Source of the DNA: a bacterium
GTDB taxonomy: Bacteria > JAMCPX01
Assembly (NCBI GenBank): GCA_021787655.1
Contig: JAJYLM010000006.1
Coordinates: forward strand, 1 to 30,286
Direction of reading: 5' to 3'
Length of the DNA: 30,286 nt
Made by a program: the position numbers and the translations under genes. The notes below the pieces were generated by a model. It was not told where the DNA came from and made no database searches. It was given only the letters and a program-made list of their open reading frames with translations. Below, one piece after another: positions 1-9,332 of this stretch; within the stretch, counting starts at the first letter, position 1; each line of letters begins with the position of its first letter.

Positions 1-612
1 GTCGCTGAGAAACGGCCGCAGCATGGCAGCCTCTATCATCCCGTGGCTCCCGGACGGGACATTGACGACCTTAAAACCGGCCATCGCCGCACTCGCGGGA
101 TTGGTCCCGTGCGCTGTGTCCGGGATAAGGATGGTATGCTTGTTCGTTTTTCTGACCTTATGGTACCGGGCGGCCATGAGCATGCCGGCAAGCTCCCCAT
201 GGGCACCGGCGGCAGGCTGCAGAGAGAATGCATCCATTCCGCTCAGCACCCGGAGATACTGTTCTGTCCGGTATAACAGCTCGAGCACTCCCTGAGTCAT
301 GTCCTGCGGGAACAGCGGATGCACCAGGGAAAATCCATCGTACCCTGCTGCTGCTTCCATAAGTTTCGGGTTGTATTTCATCGTACACGAGCCGAGGGGG
401 TACATGCCGGCATCGAGGCTGTGGTTCATGTAGGACAAACGGGTAAAATGGCGCACTGCTTCAGCCTCGCTCAGATCCGGCATACCTTCGATATCGCTGC
501 GCAGATAGCGTTCCGGTATATCCGCCGGTGCAGGCGGCTGAACTGCGCCTGCAGAGCGGTTTTCCGGATGGTACTCCATGATGACTCGTTCCTGCACAAT
601 TGGTTTATTCAT
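1..612 (-). CDS. gcvPB: Glycine dehydrogenase (decarboxylating) subunit 2, N-terminal part (3' end cut by window)
   Basis: Minus-strand frame open from the ATG at 610-612 to the window edge, giving the first 204 residues. It contains the family signatures SYMNHSLDAGMYPLGSCTMKYNPK near residues 61-82 and ILIPDTAHGTNPASAAMAGF near residues 167-186. These are typical of the beta subunit of the split, PLP-dependent P-protein of the glycine cleavage system, which decarboxylates glycine and passes the aminomethyl group to lipoylated GcvH. The PLP-binding lysine lies beyond the window. The GAGGAG ribosome binding site is formed by the last codons of rodA, whose TGA ends only four bases upstream, so the two genes are probably co-transcribed and translationally coupled. 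The family identification is firm; completeness of the gene cannot be seen. Confidence 0.94.
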   Translation of the reverse strand, partial: MNKPIVQERVIMEYHPENRSAGAVQPPAPADIPERYLRSDIEGMPDLSEAEAVRHFTRLSYMNHSLDAGMYPLGSCTMKYNPKLMEAAAGYDGFSLVHPLFPQDMTQGVLELLYRTEQYLRVLSGMDAFSLQPAAGAHGELAGMLMAARYHKVRKTNKHTILIPDTAHGTNPASAAMAGFKVVNVPSGSHGMIEAAMLRPFLSD

Positions 613-616
613 GTGT

Positions 617-1726
617 TCACATCTCCTCAAATCTGAATTTTCGTATATAAATGCTCAACAGAATGCCGATTTCAATCATAAACATGAGAACAGAGGTGCC
701 TCCGTAACTCATAAACGGCAAGGTAATGCCCACGACAGGCAGAATACCGGTACTCATACCTATATTTATAAAAAATTGCAAAAAGATCGAGATGGTAATG
801 CCGAATGCAAGGACGACCCCGAACCGGTCTTTCGCATACCGCGAGATACGGAGTCCTTCAAACAGGATAAAGGCAAACAAAGCGATAACGACGACGCAGC
901 CCGCAAACCCCCATTCTTCGGCAAGAACGGAGAAGATAAAATCGGTATGGGACTCCGGGAGAAAATTCAGGTGGCTCTGTGTCCCCTTCAGGTATCCGAC
1001 CCCGAACAGCTTGCCTGATCCGACGGCTATGCGCGATTGCAGGAGGTGATATCCGGAACCGAGCGGGTCCTTGTAGGGATCGACAAAGGCAACGAGCCGG
1101 GTCTTCTGATACCCTTTCATAAAATGCCAGCCCAGCGGCAGAATGGTGACGAACGCCACCAGAAAGAGAAGAAATGTCCTCAGCTTCACGCCGGAAAACA
1201 GTATAATGGACGCCCCGATCAGCAGAATGATGATGGCTGTCCCGAGATCAGGCTGTTTGATGATCAGAAGAAACGGAATCAGGATCATGATAATGGGAGC
1301 AAGCAGAGAACCAATGGTGTATCCGTTTTCAATCCAATGCTCGTCAAAATAATTCGCCAGGACGAGCAGCAGTGCAAACTTTGCGAGTTCAGAAGGCTGG
1401 AATGAAAAGAAACCGAGGGACAGCCACCGCTGGGCTCCGTACGCGGTTCTGCCCTTGACGATCGTGATCATGATGAGGAGAATCGTGGCACCATAGAGAA
1501 CCATGGAAAGCTTCTTCAGCATCCGGTAATCGATGGAGGCAAACACGAACAGGGCCACGGTACCGATGAAAAACCACAGGAGCTGTTTGTAGAACAAAGG
1601 CGATACGCCGTTTGCTTTGCCCTGCATACCCATGGTCGCACTGTACAGGTTCACGATGGAAACGATGATCAGCAGCAGGACCGGCAAGAGAAGGTTATAG
1701 TCAAGCAGCGGTGTCTTTCTTTTCAT
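617..1726 (-). CDS. rodA: Rod-shape peptidoglycan glycosyltransferase RodA
   Basis: A 369-residue integral membrane protein with about ten hydrophobic segments and the SEDS-family pattern. The conserved KQPDLGTA loop lies in the middle, followed by a SRIAVGSGKLFGVG stretch and, near the C-terminus, LPFMSYGGTSVL. RodA polymerises lipid II into glycan strands during cell elongation and works with the transpeptidase PBP2. The start ATG overlaps the PBP2 stop codon by four bases (ATGA), and mreB, mreC and mreD lie just upstream, which fits the elongasome cluster. Length is normal for RodA and shorter than many FtsW proteins; the pairing with PBP2 also argues for RodA. Its last codons supply the ribosome binding site of gcvPB. 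Confidence 0.96.
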   Translation of the reverse strand: MKRKTPLLDYNLLLPVLLLIIVSIVNLYSATMGMQGKANGVSPLFYKQLLWFFIGTVALFVFASIDYRMLKKLSMVLYGATILLIMITIVKGRTAYGAQRWLSLGFFSFQPSELAKFALLLVLANYFDEHWIENGYTIGSLLAPIIMILIPFLLIIKQPDLGTAIIILLIGASIILFSGVKLRTFLLFLVAFVTILPLGWHFMKGYQKTRLVAFVDPYKDPLGSGYHLLQSRIAVGSGKLFGVGYLKGTQSHLNFLPESHTDFIFSVLAEEWGFAGCVVVIALFAFILFEGLRISRYAKDRFGVVLAFGITISIFLQFFINIGMSTGILPVVGITLPFMSYGGTSVLMFMIEIGILLSIYIRKFRFEEM

Positions 1727-3543
1727 GGCAGTTTGTCCCCGTGCAGATAAAAGTCGATCATGTTCCGGGCAATCGGAGCACTCGCAAATCCTCCATGACC
1801 GCCGTGTTCAACCAAAACGACCACGGCGATGCGCGGCCCGGCGAATGGTGCAAAAGCCACAAACCAGGCATTGTCCCTGTATATCTCCGGTATTTTGGAT
1901 TCCTGGACATTCTTGAATGCACTCTCCTTGATGACCTGAGCCGTACCCGTTTTTCCTGCGACCTCGATATCCTTGATCCGTGCTCCGGGCGCCGTACCTC
2001 CCGGCTCATTGACAACGCCCAGCAGGCCCTGCCGGACAACATCCAGTATCTTCATACTTATGCCCAGTTTCGATACGACGTAGTCACTGGTCGTCGCCGT
2101 CGGATAGAACAGCAGATGGGGCCGCATGATGTCGCCGCCGTTCGCTATCGCAGCATAGGCGACCAGCAGCTGAAGCGGTGTTACCAGGTCATAGCCCTGG
2201 CCGATGGCAATGGGTGGTGTATCACCGGGATACCACGGCTCATGGAATGTTTGTTCTTTCCACTGCGACGTCGGTACAAGTCCGGCCTGCTCCGACGGCA
2301 GGTCTATGCCTGTTGCCCTGCCGAACCCGAGCAGTCGTGCGTATTTCGCGATCGTGTCGACACCAAGCAGCGTACCGAGCCGGTAAAAATAGGTATCACA
2401 GGACTGGACGAGAGCCTTGTGCATATTCACGATACCATGCCCTCCTTTTTTCCAGTCATGGAACACCCTGTTTCCCAGGATAAAATATCCGGGGTCAAAA
2501 ATGGTGGTGGCCGGCGTCACGACATGTTCGTTCAGACCGGCGATGGCGAGGACGGGTTTATAGGTTGAGCCCGGTGCGAAGACACCCTGGATACACTTAT
2601 TTTCGAGGGGATGGAAGGGATCGTCCAAAACCTTGTTCCACTGGTCCGGCGTCAGGCGGGACGAGAAATCATTGATGTCGTACGAAGGTTTGCTCACCAT
2701 GGCCAGAATGGAACCCGTCGATGGATCCATGGCAACAGCACACCCGACATAGCTCTCCATAAGCCCTGCGGTGTAGTCCTGCAGTTTTGCATCTATCGTC
2801 AGCGTCAGTGAAGTCCCCTGCACAGGATCGATGTAGGTGTATGTTTTGATTTCTTTCCCCGTAGCGTCAACGAGCTTGACGATTGCGCCGTCCTTGCCGC
2901 GCAGCGCGTGATCGTACATCTTCTCGATACCGTATTTACCGACAAAATCTCCGCTCACATAGTGTTCCTGTTCCGGCGTGTTCATTCGCTCAAGTTCACG
3001 GTCGCTGATCTCCCGTACGTAGCCGAGAATATGGGACATGCCGGTACCCTGCGCGTACAGCCGTTTGGTCTGCCATTGGACAGAGATGCCGGGCAAAAAG
3101 GGCTTTTCTGCAAGTATCCGGGAAACCTGCTCCCAGGAAAGGTACGGGTCGATCAGTACCGGTGTATAAGAAAATCCATCCCATGATGACAGCTTATCAT
3201 CGATGTTCCGGACCGGCATGTTGATGATGTCCGCGACGGTCCCCGTTTCCGCAGACCTGAATTCAGGCGGCGTGATATACAGGGAATAACTGACACTGTT
3301 CCCTGCCAGCAGGCTGCCGTACCGGTCGTAGATATTGCCGCGCGGCGCAATAATATCGATCCTGCGGAGATGGTTGTTCTGCGAATAAAACTCGAGCTGC
3401 GAACCCATGAATATCTGAAGATACCATAACCGCACAATGAGGACGACGATGAACAGGGACAGGATGAGCAGCACTCTCCGGTAGGCGTGCTGTATCGACG
3501 GCGATTCCGGATCGTAAACATGAAACTCGTCGTGCATCGGCAT
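1723..3543 (-). CDS. mrdA: Penicillin-binding protein 2 (elongation-specific D,D-transpeptidase)
   Basis: A 606-residue class B penicillin-binding protein that cross-links peptidoglycan in the periplasm as the partner of RodA. There is one N-terminal membrane anchor at about residues 23-45, then the PBP dimerisation domain (APRGNIYDRYG near 66-76) and the transpeptidase domain. The three active-site motifs are visible: GSTYK with the nucleophile Ser326 and Lys329, SCD at 381-383, and KTGT at 531-534. The SxD form of the second motif is common in PBP2. The start ATG lies two bases after the mreD stop; a second in-frame ATG two codons later is possible. No strong ribosome binding site is visible, so translation is probably coupled to mreD. 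Confidence 0.96.
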   Translation of the reverse strand: MPMHDEFHVYDPESPSIQHAYRRVLLILSLFIVVLIVRLWYLQIFMGSQLEFYSQNNHLRRIDIIAPRGNIYDRYGSLLAGNSVSYSLYITPPEFRSAETGTVADIINMPVRNIDDKLSSWDGFSYTPVLIDPYLSWEQVSRILAEKPFLPGISVQWQTKRLYAQGTGMSHILGYVREISDRELERMNTPEQEHYVSGDFVGKYGIEKMYDHALRGKDGAIVKLVDATGKEIKTYTYIDPVQGTSLTLTIDAKLQDYTAGLMESYVGCAVAMDPSTGSILAMVSKPSYDINDFSSRLTPDQWNKVLDDPFHPLENKCIQGVFAPGSTYKPVLAIAGLNEHVVTPATTIFDPGYFILGNRVFHDWKKGGHGIVNMHKALVQSCDTYFYRLGTLLGVDTIAKYARLLGFGRATGIDLPSEQAGLVPTSQWKEQTFHEPWYPGDTPPIAIGQGYDLVTPLQLLVAYAAIANGGDIMRPHLLFYPTATTSDYVVSKLGISMKILDVVRQGLLGVVNEPGGTAPGARIKDIEVAGKTGTAQVIKESAFKNVQESKIPEIYRDNAWFVAFAPFAGPRIAVVVLVEHGGHGGFASAPIARNMIDFYLHGDKLP

Positions 3544-3545
3544 GG

Positions 3546-4049
3546 CTATGACACGTTCTGACCGATCAGCCTGGATGTGAACCGCCGGCTCATCAGGGGA
3601 AGGTACTTGAACAGCAGGTAGGCAAACGCCACGTTGACCGGAATCTGCTGCAGTGCAGCGATGGCTGCGGAATGAAACAGGACCAGGTGCCGGGAAAATA
3701 ATGAGAGAACAAGGACCACCACGGGGTATAACAGCGTACTGATGGACGCTATGGCGACAATGGCAACCCCCTGGGAACGGTCAAAATATTTTTTCACGAA
3801 GATCATGAGGTAGAAAACCGCCGTGTAGGAGAATATATAAAACCACACGCTGCCGGTGCTGAAGATTGATGCAGCATAGGACAGGACAAGCATGGATGCA
3901 ACGGCCGGATAGTACTCGAAAAAAAACGTTATGTATGCGGTCAGCATCAGGCACATATTCGGTGCAAGATAGACGGGCAGGTACGTATTGAACAGGGATT
4001 GTGCAACTGCACAGAGGACTATGAGGAAGACCCAGGCCGCATACTTCAT
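3546..4049 (-). CDS. mreD: Rod shape-determining protein MreD
   Basis: A 167-residue, very hydrophobic protein with about five to six membrane segments, the expected size and character for MreD, the small inner-membrane member of the elongasome. MreD is poorly conserved in sequence, so the call rests mainly on topology, length and position between mreC and PBP2. Its ATG overlaps the mreC stop codon as ATGA, the usual translational coupling arrangement. Confidence 0.88.
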   Translation of the reverse strand: MKYAAWVFLIVLCAVAQSLFNTYLPVYLAPNMCLMLTAYITFFFEYYPAVASMLVLSYAASIFSTGSVWFYIFSYTAVFYLMIFVKKYFDRSQGVAIVAIASISTLLYPVVVLVLSLFSRHLVLFHSAAIAALQQIPVNVAFAYLLFKYLPLMSRRFTSRLIGQNVS

Positions 4050-4873
4050 TCTTTTTCACCGGTTATAATCATGACGTAATCCAGCCTGTTGATATCGATT
4101 TCCGGTTGGACCATGATATCCTTAAAAAGCCATCCCGCGGGCTTGTTCCTGACACCGGTCACCTTCCCGATCGTGATGCCTTCCGGGAAAACTCCGTCCT
4201 TGCCGCCGGTGACGAGCAGGTCGCCTGTGTTGATCTGCGCTCCGGATAACACGTACAGCATACTGAGGCTGTCGGCTCCCGTACCATTGACGATCCCCCG
4301 AACCCTCGACTGTTCGTCGACAGCCTCGATAAAACTGTTGCTGTCCGTCAGGAGCAGTACCTGGGACACGTGCTCACCGAGCCTGACGACCCTTCCGATG
4401 ACGCCTGCCGGAGAGATCACGCCGTCTCCCTTTTTAACGCCGTCGATCCGGCCTTTGTTCACGGAGATCGACTGAAAGATACTGCTGACGTCTCTCCCGA
4501 TGACCATGGCGGTAACGTAGGAAACCGTGTTGTGCGGCAGCGGCAGGTTCAGAACGCCGAGAATGTTATTGTACCGTATCTCGACGTCTTTCAGCAGGTT
4601 CAGCTGCAACTGGAGCATGCCGACCTGCTGCTTCAGGGCATTGTTCTCCTTCCTCACCTGGACGAGGTCGATATAGTTCTTCCAGACCTTCTTCAAACCA
4701 TTGACGCCGCTTGCGGCAGCTGACATGATCATCCCCCCGCCCTGATAAATGACTTCGGACGGATAGACAAACGGCCCCCTTGAGAACAGGTCCGAATAGG
4801 CAAGCTGAAACGACACTATCAGGATCATGACGACAATGATGTGCCGGTGATGTTTAACGAGCCAGTCCCACAT
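4046..4873 (-). CDS. mreC: Rod shape-determining protein MreC
   Basis: A 275-residue bitopic membrane protein. One N-terminal membrane helix lies at about residues 10-28. A coiled-coil stretch (about 60-98) follows, then the periplasmic double beta-barrel domain with the typical VIGRDVSSIFQSISVNKG and GDGVISPAGVIGRV pattern. MreC links cytoplasmic MreB filaments to PBP2 and RodA. The ATG at 4871-4873 has a moderate AGGGGA site upstream. The gap to mreB is 59 bases and shows no terminator, so mreBCD-PBP2-rodA most likely form one transcript. Confidence 0.94.
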   Translation of the reverse strand: MWDWLVKHHRHIIVVMILIVSFQLAYSDLFSRGPFVYPSEVIYQGGGMIMSAAASGVNGLKKVWKNYIDLVQVRKENNALKQQVGMLQLQLNLLKDVEIRYNNILGVLNLPLPHNTVSYVTAMVIGRDVSSIFQSISVNKGRIDGVKKGDGVISPAGVIGRVVRLGEHVSQVLLLTDSNSFIEAVDEQSRVRGIVNGTGADSLSMLYVLSGAQINTGDLLVTGGKDGVFPEGITIGKVTGVRNKPAGWLFKDIMVQPEIDINRLDYVMIITGEKE

Positions 4874-4932
4874 GGCTGGTCTATCCCCTTACCCGGAACA
4901 TGACGTTCAGCAGCATTCTTCTGACAGGAACC

Positions 4933-5967
4933 TCATGTCACGAGAACCTTGCTGAGCCTTCCCAGCTCATCGAGCACTTTACCGCTCCCCTTGACGACGC
5001 TCACCAGCGGGTCGTCGACAAGAATGACCGGCAGTCCTGTGTGCTCCCGGATCAGCACATCGAGGTTTCTGAGCATCGATCCACCGCCGGAGAGAACAAT
5101 GCCCCGCTCAACAATATCGGCGGCAAGCTCGGGAGGCGTATGTTCGAGGCCCTCCTTGATGACGTCGATAATCGACTCAAGGGGTTCCTGCAGGGCCTCG
5201 CGTATCTCTTCATCGGTTATTTCCAGCACCTTCGGTATACCGGTCAGAAGGTCCCTTCCCCGCACGTCGTATTTCAGGGGTGTATTCAGGGGATAGGCGC
5301 TGCCGATGGATATTTTGATCTCCTCGGCCGTTGATTCTCCGATCAGCATGTTATATTTCTTCTTCATGTAATTGACGATCGCAGTATCCATCTTATCCCC
5401 GCCGACCTTTATCGACCGTGAATAGACGATACCCGAAAGGGAAATGACTGCAACACCGGTTGTCCCGCCGCCGATGTCCACGATCATATTGCCGGAGGGC
5501 CGTGTGATGTCCAGCCCTGCCCCGATGGCAGCAGCCATGGGTTCTTCGATGAGAAAAACTTCCTTTGCCCCTGCAGATTCGGCGGATTCTTTGACCGCCT
5601 TCTTCTCCACGGGCGTAAGACCGAGCGGTATGCAGACGATAATGCGGGGCCGCATCAGTGTATAGTGGTTGTTCTGTGCCTTGTTGATAAAGTATTTGAG
5701 CATCTGCTCGGTGACGTAGAAGTCTGCGATCACGCCTTCTCTGAGCGGCCGTATGGCGGAAATATTGCCCGGCGTCCTGCCCAGCATCTTCTTCGCCTCA
5801 TTCCCGACAGCGAGGATCTTCTTGACGCCGTGACTGTCGGTATAGATAGCGACAACCGACGGTTCGTTCGCAACAATACCCTTTCCCTTGACATACACCA
5901 GCGTGTTTGCCGTTCCCAGGTCTATGCTCAGATCGTTCGAAAACAAACTGACAAAAAATCCAGCCAT
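4933..5967 (-). CDS. mreB: Rod shape-determining actin homologue MreB
   Basis: About 344 residues with the actin-fold phosphate and adenosine motifs of MreB: DLGTANTLVYVKGKGIV near the start, MIVDIGGGTTGVAVI in the middle and GIVLSGGGSMLRNLD in the C-terminal part. MreB forms membrane-bound filaments that guide lateral wall synthesis. Two ATG codons stand in tandem (5968-5970 and 5965-5967). The AGGAG site, which overlaps the argG stop codon, is only two bases from the first and five from the second, so the second is preferred. The gene follows argG almost without a gap, which places the whole elongasome downstream of an amino-acid gene. Confidence 0.96.
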   Translation of the reverse strand: MAGFFVSLFSNDLSIDLGTANTLVYVKGKGIVANEPSVVAIYTDSHGVKKILAVGNEAKKMLGRTPGNISAIRPLREGVIADFYVTEQMLKYFINKAQNNHYTLMRPRIIVCIPLGLTPVEKKAVKESAESAGAKEVFLIEEPMAAAIGAGLDITRPSGNMIVDIGGGTTGVAVISLSGIVYSRSIKVGGDKMDTAIVNYMKKKYNMLIGESTAEEIKISIGSAYPLNTPLKYDVRGRDLLTGIPKVLEITDEEIREALQEPLESIIDVIKEGLEHTPPELAADIVERGIVLSGGGSMLRNLDVLIREHTGLPVILVDDPLVSVVKGSGKVLDELGRLSKVLVT

Positions 5968-5975
5968 CATCGCTC

Positions 5976-7160
5976 CTAAAACCGTTTTAATCTCAGTGCA
6001 TTGATCTTGATAAATCCCTCTGCGTCCTTCTGGTTGTACACGTACTCCTCTTCGAACGTGGCAAGCGACTGGTTGTAGAGTGAGTACGGCGACCTTCTTC
6101 CGGCGACCGTGATCGTGCCCTTGTACAGCCGCAGCCGTACATCACCGGTCACTTTCTGCTGCGTCTCGTCGATGAACTTCTGCAGGGCAATCCGTTCCGG
6201 AGAGAACCAGTACCCGTAGTACACCATTTCCGCATAGCGGGTAATCATGCTGTCCTTCATATGGTACACCTCCCGGTCCAGGGTGATGGATTCCATGGCC
6301 CGGTGAGCGGCATGCAGCAGCGTACCGCCGGGCGTTTCATAGACACCCCGCGATTTTATGCCGACGTACCTGTTCTCGACCAGGTCGACCCTTCCGATGC
6401 CGTTCCTGCCGCCGATCTTGTTGAGCTCCTGCAGCAGGGCGAGCGGCTTCAGCCGCTTGCCGTTCACGGCGACCGGATCACCCTTTTCGTAGGATATCTG
6501 GATATACGACGGCTTGTCCGGGGCCTTCTCCGGCGGAGTCATCAGGGTATACATATCGGACGGCGGTTCTGCCCAGGGGTCCTCGAGAATGCCGCCCTCG
6601 TAGCTGATATGGAAAATATTCCTGTCGCTCGAGTACGGTTTTTCCTTCGTCGCGCTGACCGGAATACCGTGTTTTTTCGAGTACTCGATGAGCTGGGTCC
6701 GTGATTTGAATTCCCATTCCCTCCAGGGGGTGATCACCCGTATCTTCGGATTTACCGTGTAGTAGGTCAGCTCAAACCTGACCTGATCGTTGCCTTTTCC
6801 CGTTGCACCGTGGGAAACGGTATCTGCGCCGACCTCCCTGGCCAGTTCCATCTGCGCTTTCGCAATCAGGGGCCGTGCAATCGATGTACCGAGGAGATAA
6901 GCCCCCTCGTAAACAGCGTTCGCCCTGAGCATGGGAAAGATGTAATCTTTGACGAATACGTCCTTGACATCCTTGATGTAGGCTGCGCGTGCGCCTGTTT
7001 TCAACGCCTTGTTCCTGATTGCCTTCAGGTCTTCTCCCTGTCCGAGGTCCGCGATAAATGCAATAACCTCGCACCGGTACGTCTCCTTCAGCCAGCTCAG
7101 GATAACAGATGTATCCAGCCCGCCGGAATATGCCACAACTACCTTTTTAATCTCTTTCAC
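5976..7160 (-). CDS. argG: Argininosuccinate synthase
   Basis: A 394-residue enzyme that joins citrulline and aspartate using ATP in arginine synthesis. The N-type ATP pyrophosphatase loop AYSGGLDTSVILSWL is at residues 9-23, and the substrate-binding blocks SHGATGKGNDQVRFE and EGGILEDPW are present. Length is normal for the family. The start is GTG at 7158-7160, overlapping the TGA of the upstream TPR gene as GTGA and preceded by GGAGG. It therefore sits inside an operon whose upstream neighbours are chaperone-type genes and whose downstream neighbours are mreBCD. No other arginine gene is in the window. Confidence 0.97.
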   Translation of the reverse strand: MKEIKKVVVAYSGGLDTSVILSWLKETYRCEVIAFIADLGQGEDLKAIRNKALKTGARAAYIKDVKDVFVKDYIFPMLRANAVYEGAYLLGTSIARPLIAKAQMELAREVGADTVSHGATGKGNDQVRFELTYYTVNPKIRVITPWREWEFKSRTQLIEYSKKHGIPVSATKEKPYSSDRNIFHISYEGGILEDPWAEPPSDMYTLMTPPEKAPDKPSYIQISYEKGDPVAVNGKRLKPLALLQELNKIGGRNGIGRVDLVENRYVGIKSRGVYETPGGTLLHAAHRAMESITLDREVYHMKDSMITRYAEMVYYGYWFSPERIALQKFIDETQQKVTGDVRLRLYKGTITVAGRRSPYSLYNQSLATFEEEYVYNQKDAEGFIKINALRLKRF

Positions 7161-7753
7161 TCCTGCCTCCTTGAATTATTCAGCCGTATAATACCGTTTC
7201 TCAGCAACAACGTAAGATTCCTCATAAACAGGAATCTGTCAATGCTGCTCAACATCAGCAATTCATCGATGCTGGAATTCCCGTCGATCAGAGAAATGAT
7301 ATATGCTGACTCCTTTGTCAAATTGATCCGCATGATCTCTTCCATCTTTTTTTTCAACTGTACCACAGCACCGGTATCGCCAAGCTCGCTTAAGTAATCT
7401 TTCAACAACAATCCTTTCGTCGTATCAAGGAATTTTTGCGCCTTTTCATCGTCGGGATTGTCCTGTACTATCATCTGGAGCAGTTCATAGGCGGGTTCCG
7501 GCTGGTTCTTGCCGAGGAGACGTATGGCTTCGTCGAGAAGTCCTTTCGAGATCACCTTCTTGTCTTCAAACGGGACCTCTTCTTCGATGGACCGGATATA
7601 GTCGAGAGCGAGTTCGTTGTCAGGATCCGATTCAAGGACCTTCTTCCACGTCTGCTGTGCGGCGACGAAATCGCCCTGCGCAAACTGGTCGAGGCCTGAT
7701 TCGAAGATGCGCAGGATCGTGTCGTTCTTGAGAATATCTTCAGGGCTGCCCAT
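7157..7753 (-). CDS. TPR-repeat protein with C-terminal winged-helix-like module
   Basis: A 198-residue soluble protein without signal peptide. Helical TPR-type repeats cover about residues 12-55 (FAQGDFVAAQQTWKKVLESD) and 72-110. The C-terminal part (about 148-190, with SLIDGNSSIDELLMLSS) resembles the N-terminal module of the nearby J-domain protein (SRIDGVSSVDDIASLSG), suggesting a shared small winged-helix domain. Its ATG shares one base with the stop codon of the Hsp70 gene (TAATG), and its end overlaps argG. The context suggests a partner or adaptor of the adjacent Hsp70/J-protein pair. That is inference; the specific function is unknown. Confidence 0.82.
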   Translation of the reverse strand: MGSPEDILKNDTILRIFESGLDQFAQGDFVAAQQTWKKVLESDPDNELALDYIRSIEEEVPFEDKKVISKGLLDEAIRLLGKNQPEPAYELLQMIVQDNPDDEKAQKFLDTTKGLLLKDYLSELGDTGAVVQLKKKMEEIMRINLTKESAYIISLIDGNSSIDELLMLSSIDRFLFMRNLTLLLRNGIIRLNNSRRQE

Positions 7754-9330
7754 TATTCGTCTTTCAAATCGATTTCATACAGGTGCGCTTCATCGGACAT
7801 CGTCTTGATCTCGTCCTCGGTCAGCTTGCTGCTGGACATGATCTCGATCTTATTTTCGAGCCCTGTGTCCAGGTCAACAGCCGACACATTGACGATCCCG
7901 TTGTTGTCGATGTCGAAGCTCACCTCTATCCTCGGTTCGCCTTTCTTTGTGACACGTATGCCGGACAGGATGAATTCCCCGAGCAGCTCGTTTTCTTCGG
8001 CCGACTGGTTTTCGCCCTGAAATACACGTATCCTCACCGCGGTCTGGTTGTCGTACGATGTCGTGAAGGTATGGCTCTTCTTGACCGGCACAGTCGTGTT
8101 CTTCTCTATGATTTTTGCGAATTCGCCGCCGTGCGTTTCGATACCCAGGGACAGCGGCGTTACGTCGAGGAGAAGCATGTCGGTCGTTCCTTCGGACAGT
8201 GCCGATCCGTCGATTGCCGCTCCGACAGCGACAACCTCGTCCGGGTTGACACCTTTGTGGGACGCCTTGCCGAAAAATTTTTTCACCTTCTCGACCAGCA
8301 GCGGCATGCGGGTCTGCCCGCCGACGAGAATGATCTCATTGATGTCCGCCGCCTTCATGCCGGCATTCTTGAGCGCCGTCTGCACGATATCGATCGTTTT
8401 GCTGATGAGGTCCTCGGACAGCTGTTCGAGTTCGTTGCGCGTAATCCTGCGGGTATAATGCCGCGGCCCCGTCTTGTCGTAGGCGATGAACGGAAGGTTG
8501 ACCATGGACTCCATGGCGCCGGAGAGCTCAATCTTGGTTTTCTCCCCTGCCTCCTTCAACCGCTGCAATGCCATCCTGTCCGCCGACAGATCCACCCCGA
8601 TGGTTTCCTTGATTTCCCTGATGAAGAGCTGGATGAGCCTGTTGTCGATATCTTCACCGCCCAGGTAGGTGTCGCCTGCGGTGGAAATGACCTCGAACAC
8701 GCCGCTGTGGATCTCGAGGATGGAAACGTCGAACGTCCCGCCGCCGAAATCATACACCAGTACCTTTTCATTATCGACGCGCCTGTTCAGACCGTATGCT
8801 ATCGCAGCCGCGGTCGGCTCGTTGATGATACGCAGGACATCGAGCCCGGCTATCTTGCCTGCGTCCTTCGTCGCCTGTCTCTGATTATCGTTGAAATAGG
8901 CGGGGACGGTGATGACCGCCTCTTTGACTTCCTCGGACAGGTATTCCTCTGCCACCTTTTTCATCTCGATGAGAATCATGGCGGAGATTTCCGGGATACT
9001 GTAATCTTTGCCGCTGATGAAGATACGGACGTCTTCATTGGGCCCCTTGGTCAGTTTATAAGCCATGTTCTTGGTTGCCGTGCCGACCTCGGGTGAATCG
9101 AACCGCCGTCCGATGAGCCTTTTGAAGGCAAACACCGTGTTGTCCGGATTAATGACGGCCTGGCGTTTCGCCAGGTTTCCCACGAGCTTTTTGTTGTCCT
9201 TCGTGATCGCAAAATACGACGGTGTTATCCTGTAACCAGCCTTGTTCGGAATCACAACCGGCTGCTTGTTCGCCATGACTGCAACACATGAATTTGTCGT
9301 GCCCAAATCTATTCCAATAACTTTGCCCAT
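7753..9330 (-). CDS. Lidless Hsp70 (DnaK-family) chaperone
   Basis: About 525 residues. The nucleotide-binding domain is complete, with IGIDLGTTNSCVAVM at the start, VYDFGGGTFDVSIL, and EIILVGGQTRMPLL. The interdomain linker MLLLDVTPLSLGIETHGG and the beta-sandwich substrate domain follow. The protein ends at SSSKLTEDEIKTMSDEAHLYEIDLKDE, just where the helical lid of DnaK normally begins, so about 100 residues of lid and tail are absent. Canonical DnaK has about 640 residues. The longest frame begins with TTG at 9336, but ATG at 9328-9330 has an AGAGGA site at proper distance and gives the family N-terminus. It lies directly behind a J-domain gene, its probable co-chaperone. It is likely a specialised paralogue rather than the housekeeping DnaK. 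Confidence 0.93.
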   Translation of the reverse strand: MGKVIGIDLGTTNSCVAVMANKQPVVIPNKAGYRITPSYFAITKDNKKLVGNLAKRQAVINPDNTVFAFKRLIGRRFDSPEVGTATKNMAYKLTKGPNEDVRIFISGKDYSIPEISAMILIEMKKVAEEYLSEEVKEAVITVPAYFNDNQRQATKDAGKIAGLDVLRIINEPTAAAIAYGLNRRVDNEKVLVYDFGGGTFDVSILEIHSGVFEVISTAGDTYLGGEDIDNRLIQLFIREIKETIGVDLSADRMALQRLKEAGEKTKIELSGAMESMVNLPFIAYDKTGPRHYTRRITRNELEQLSEDLISKTIDIVQTALKNAGMKAADINEIILVGGQTRMPLLVEKVKKFFGKASHKGVNPDEVVAVGAAIDGSALSEGTTDMLLLDVTPLSLGIETHGGEFAKIIEKNTTVPVKKSHTFTTSYDNQTAVRIRVFQGENQSAEENELLGEFILSGIRVTKKGEPRIEVSFDIDNNGIVNVSAVDLDTGLENKIEIMSSSKLTEDEIKTMSDEAHLYEIDLKDE

Positions 9331-9332
9331 AA

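Noticed and set aside
381..383. PBP2 residues 381-383 read SCD rather than SxN in the second transpeptidase motif
   Set aside because: The coordinates here are residue numbers of the protein encoded at 1723-3543. SxD is the usual form in PBP2 proteins, so it is not an anomaly.
7783..9096. Long plus-strand open frame of 437 codons opposite the Hsp70 gene
   Set aside because: It is antisense to a clearly identified gene, has no recognisable domain and reflects codon bias of the minus-strand gene.
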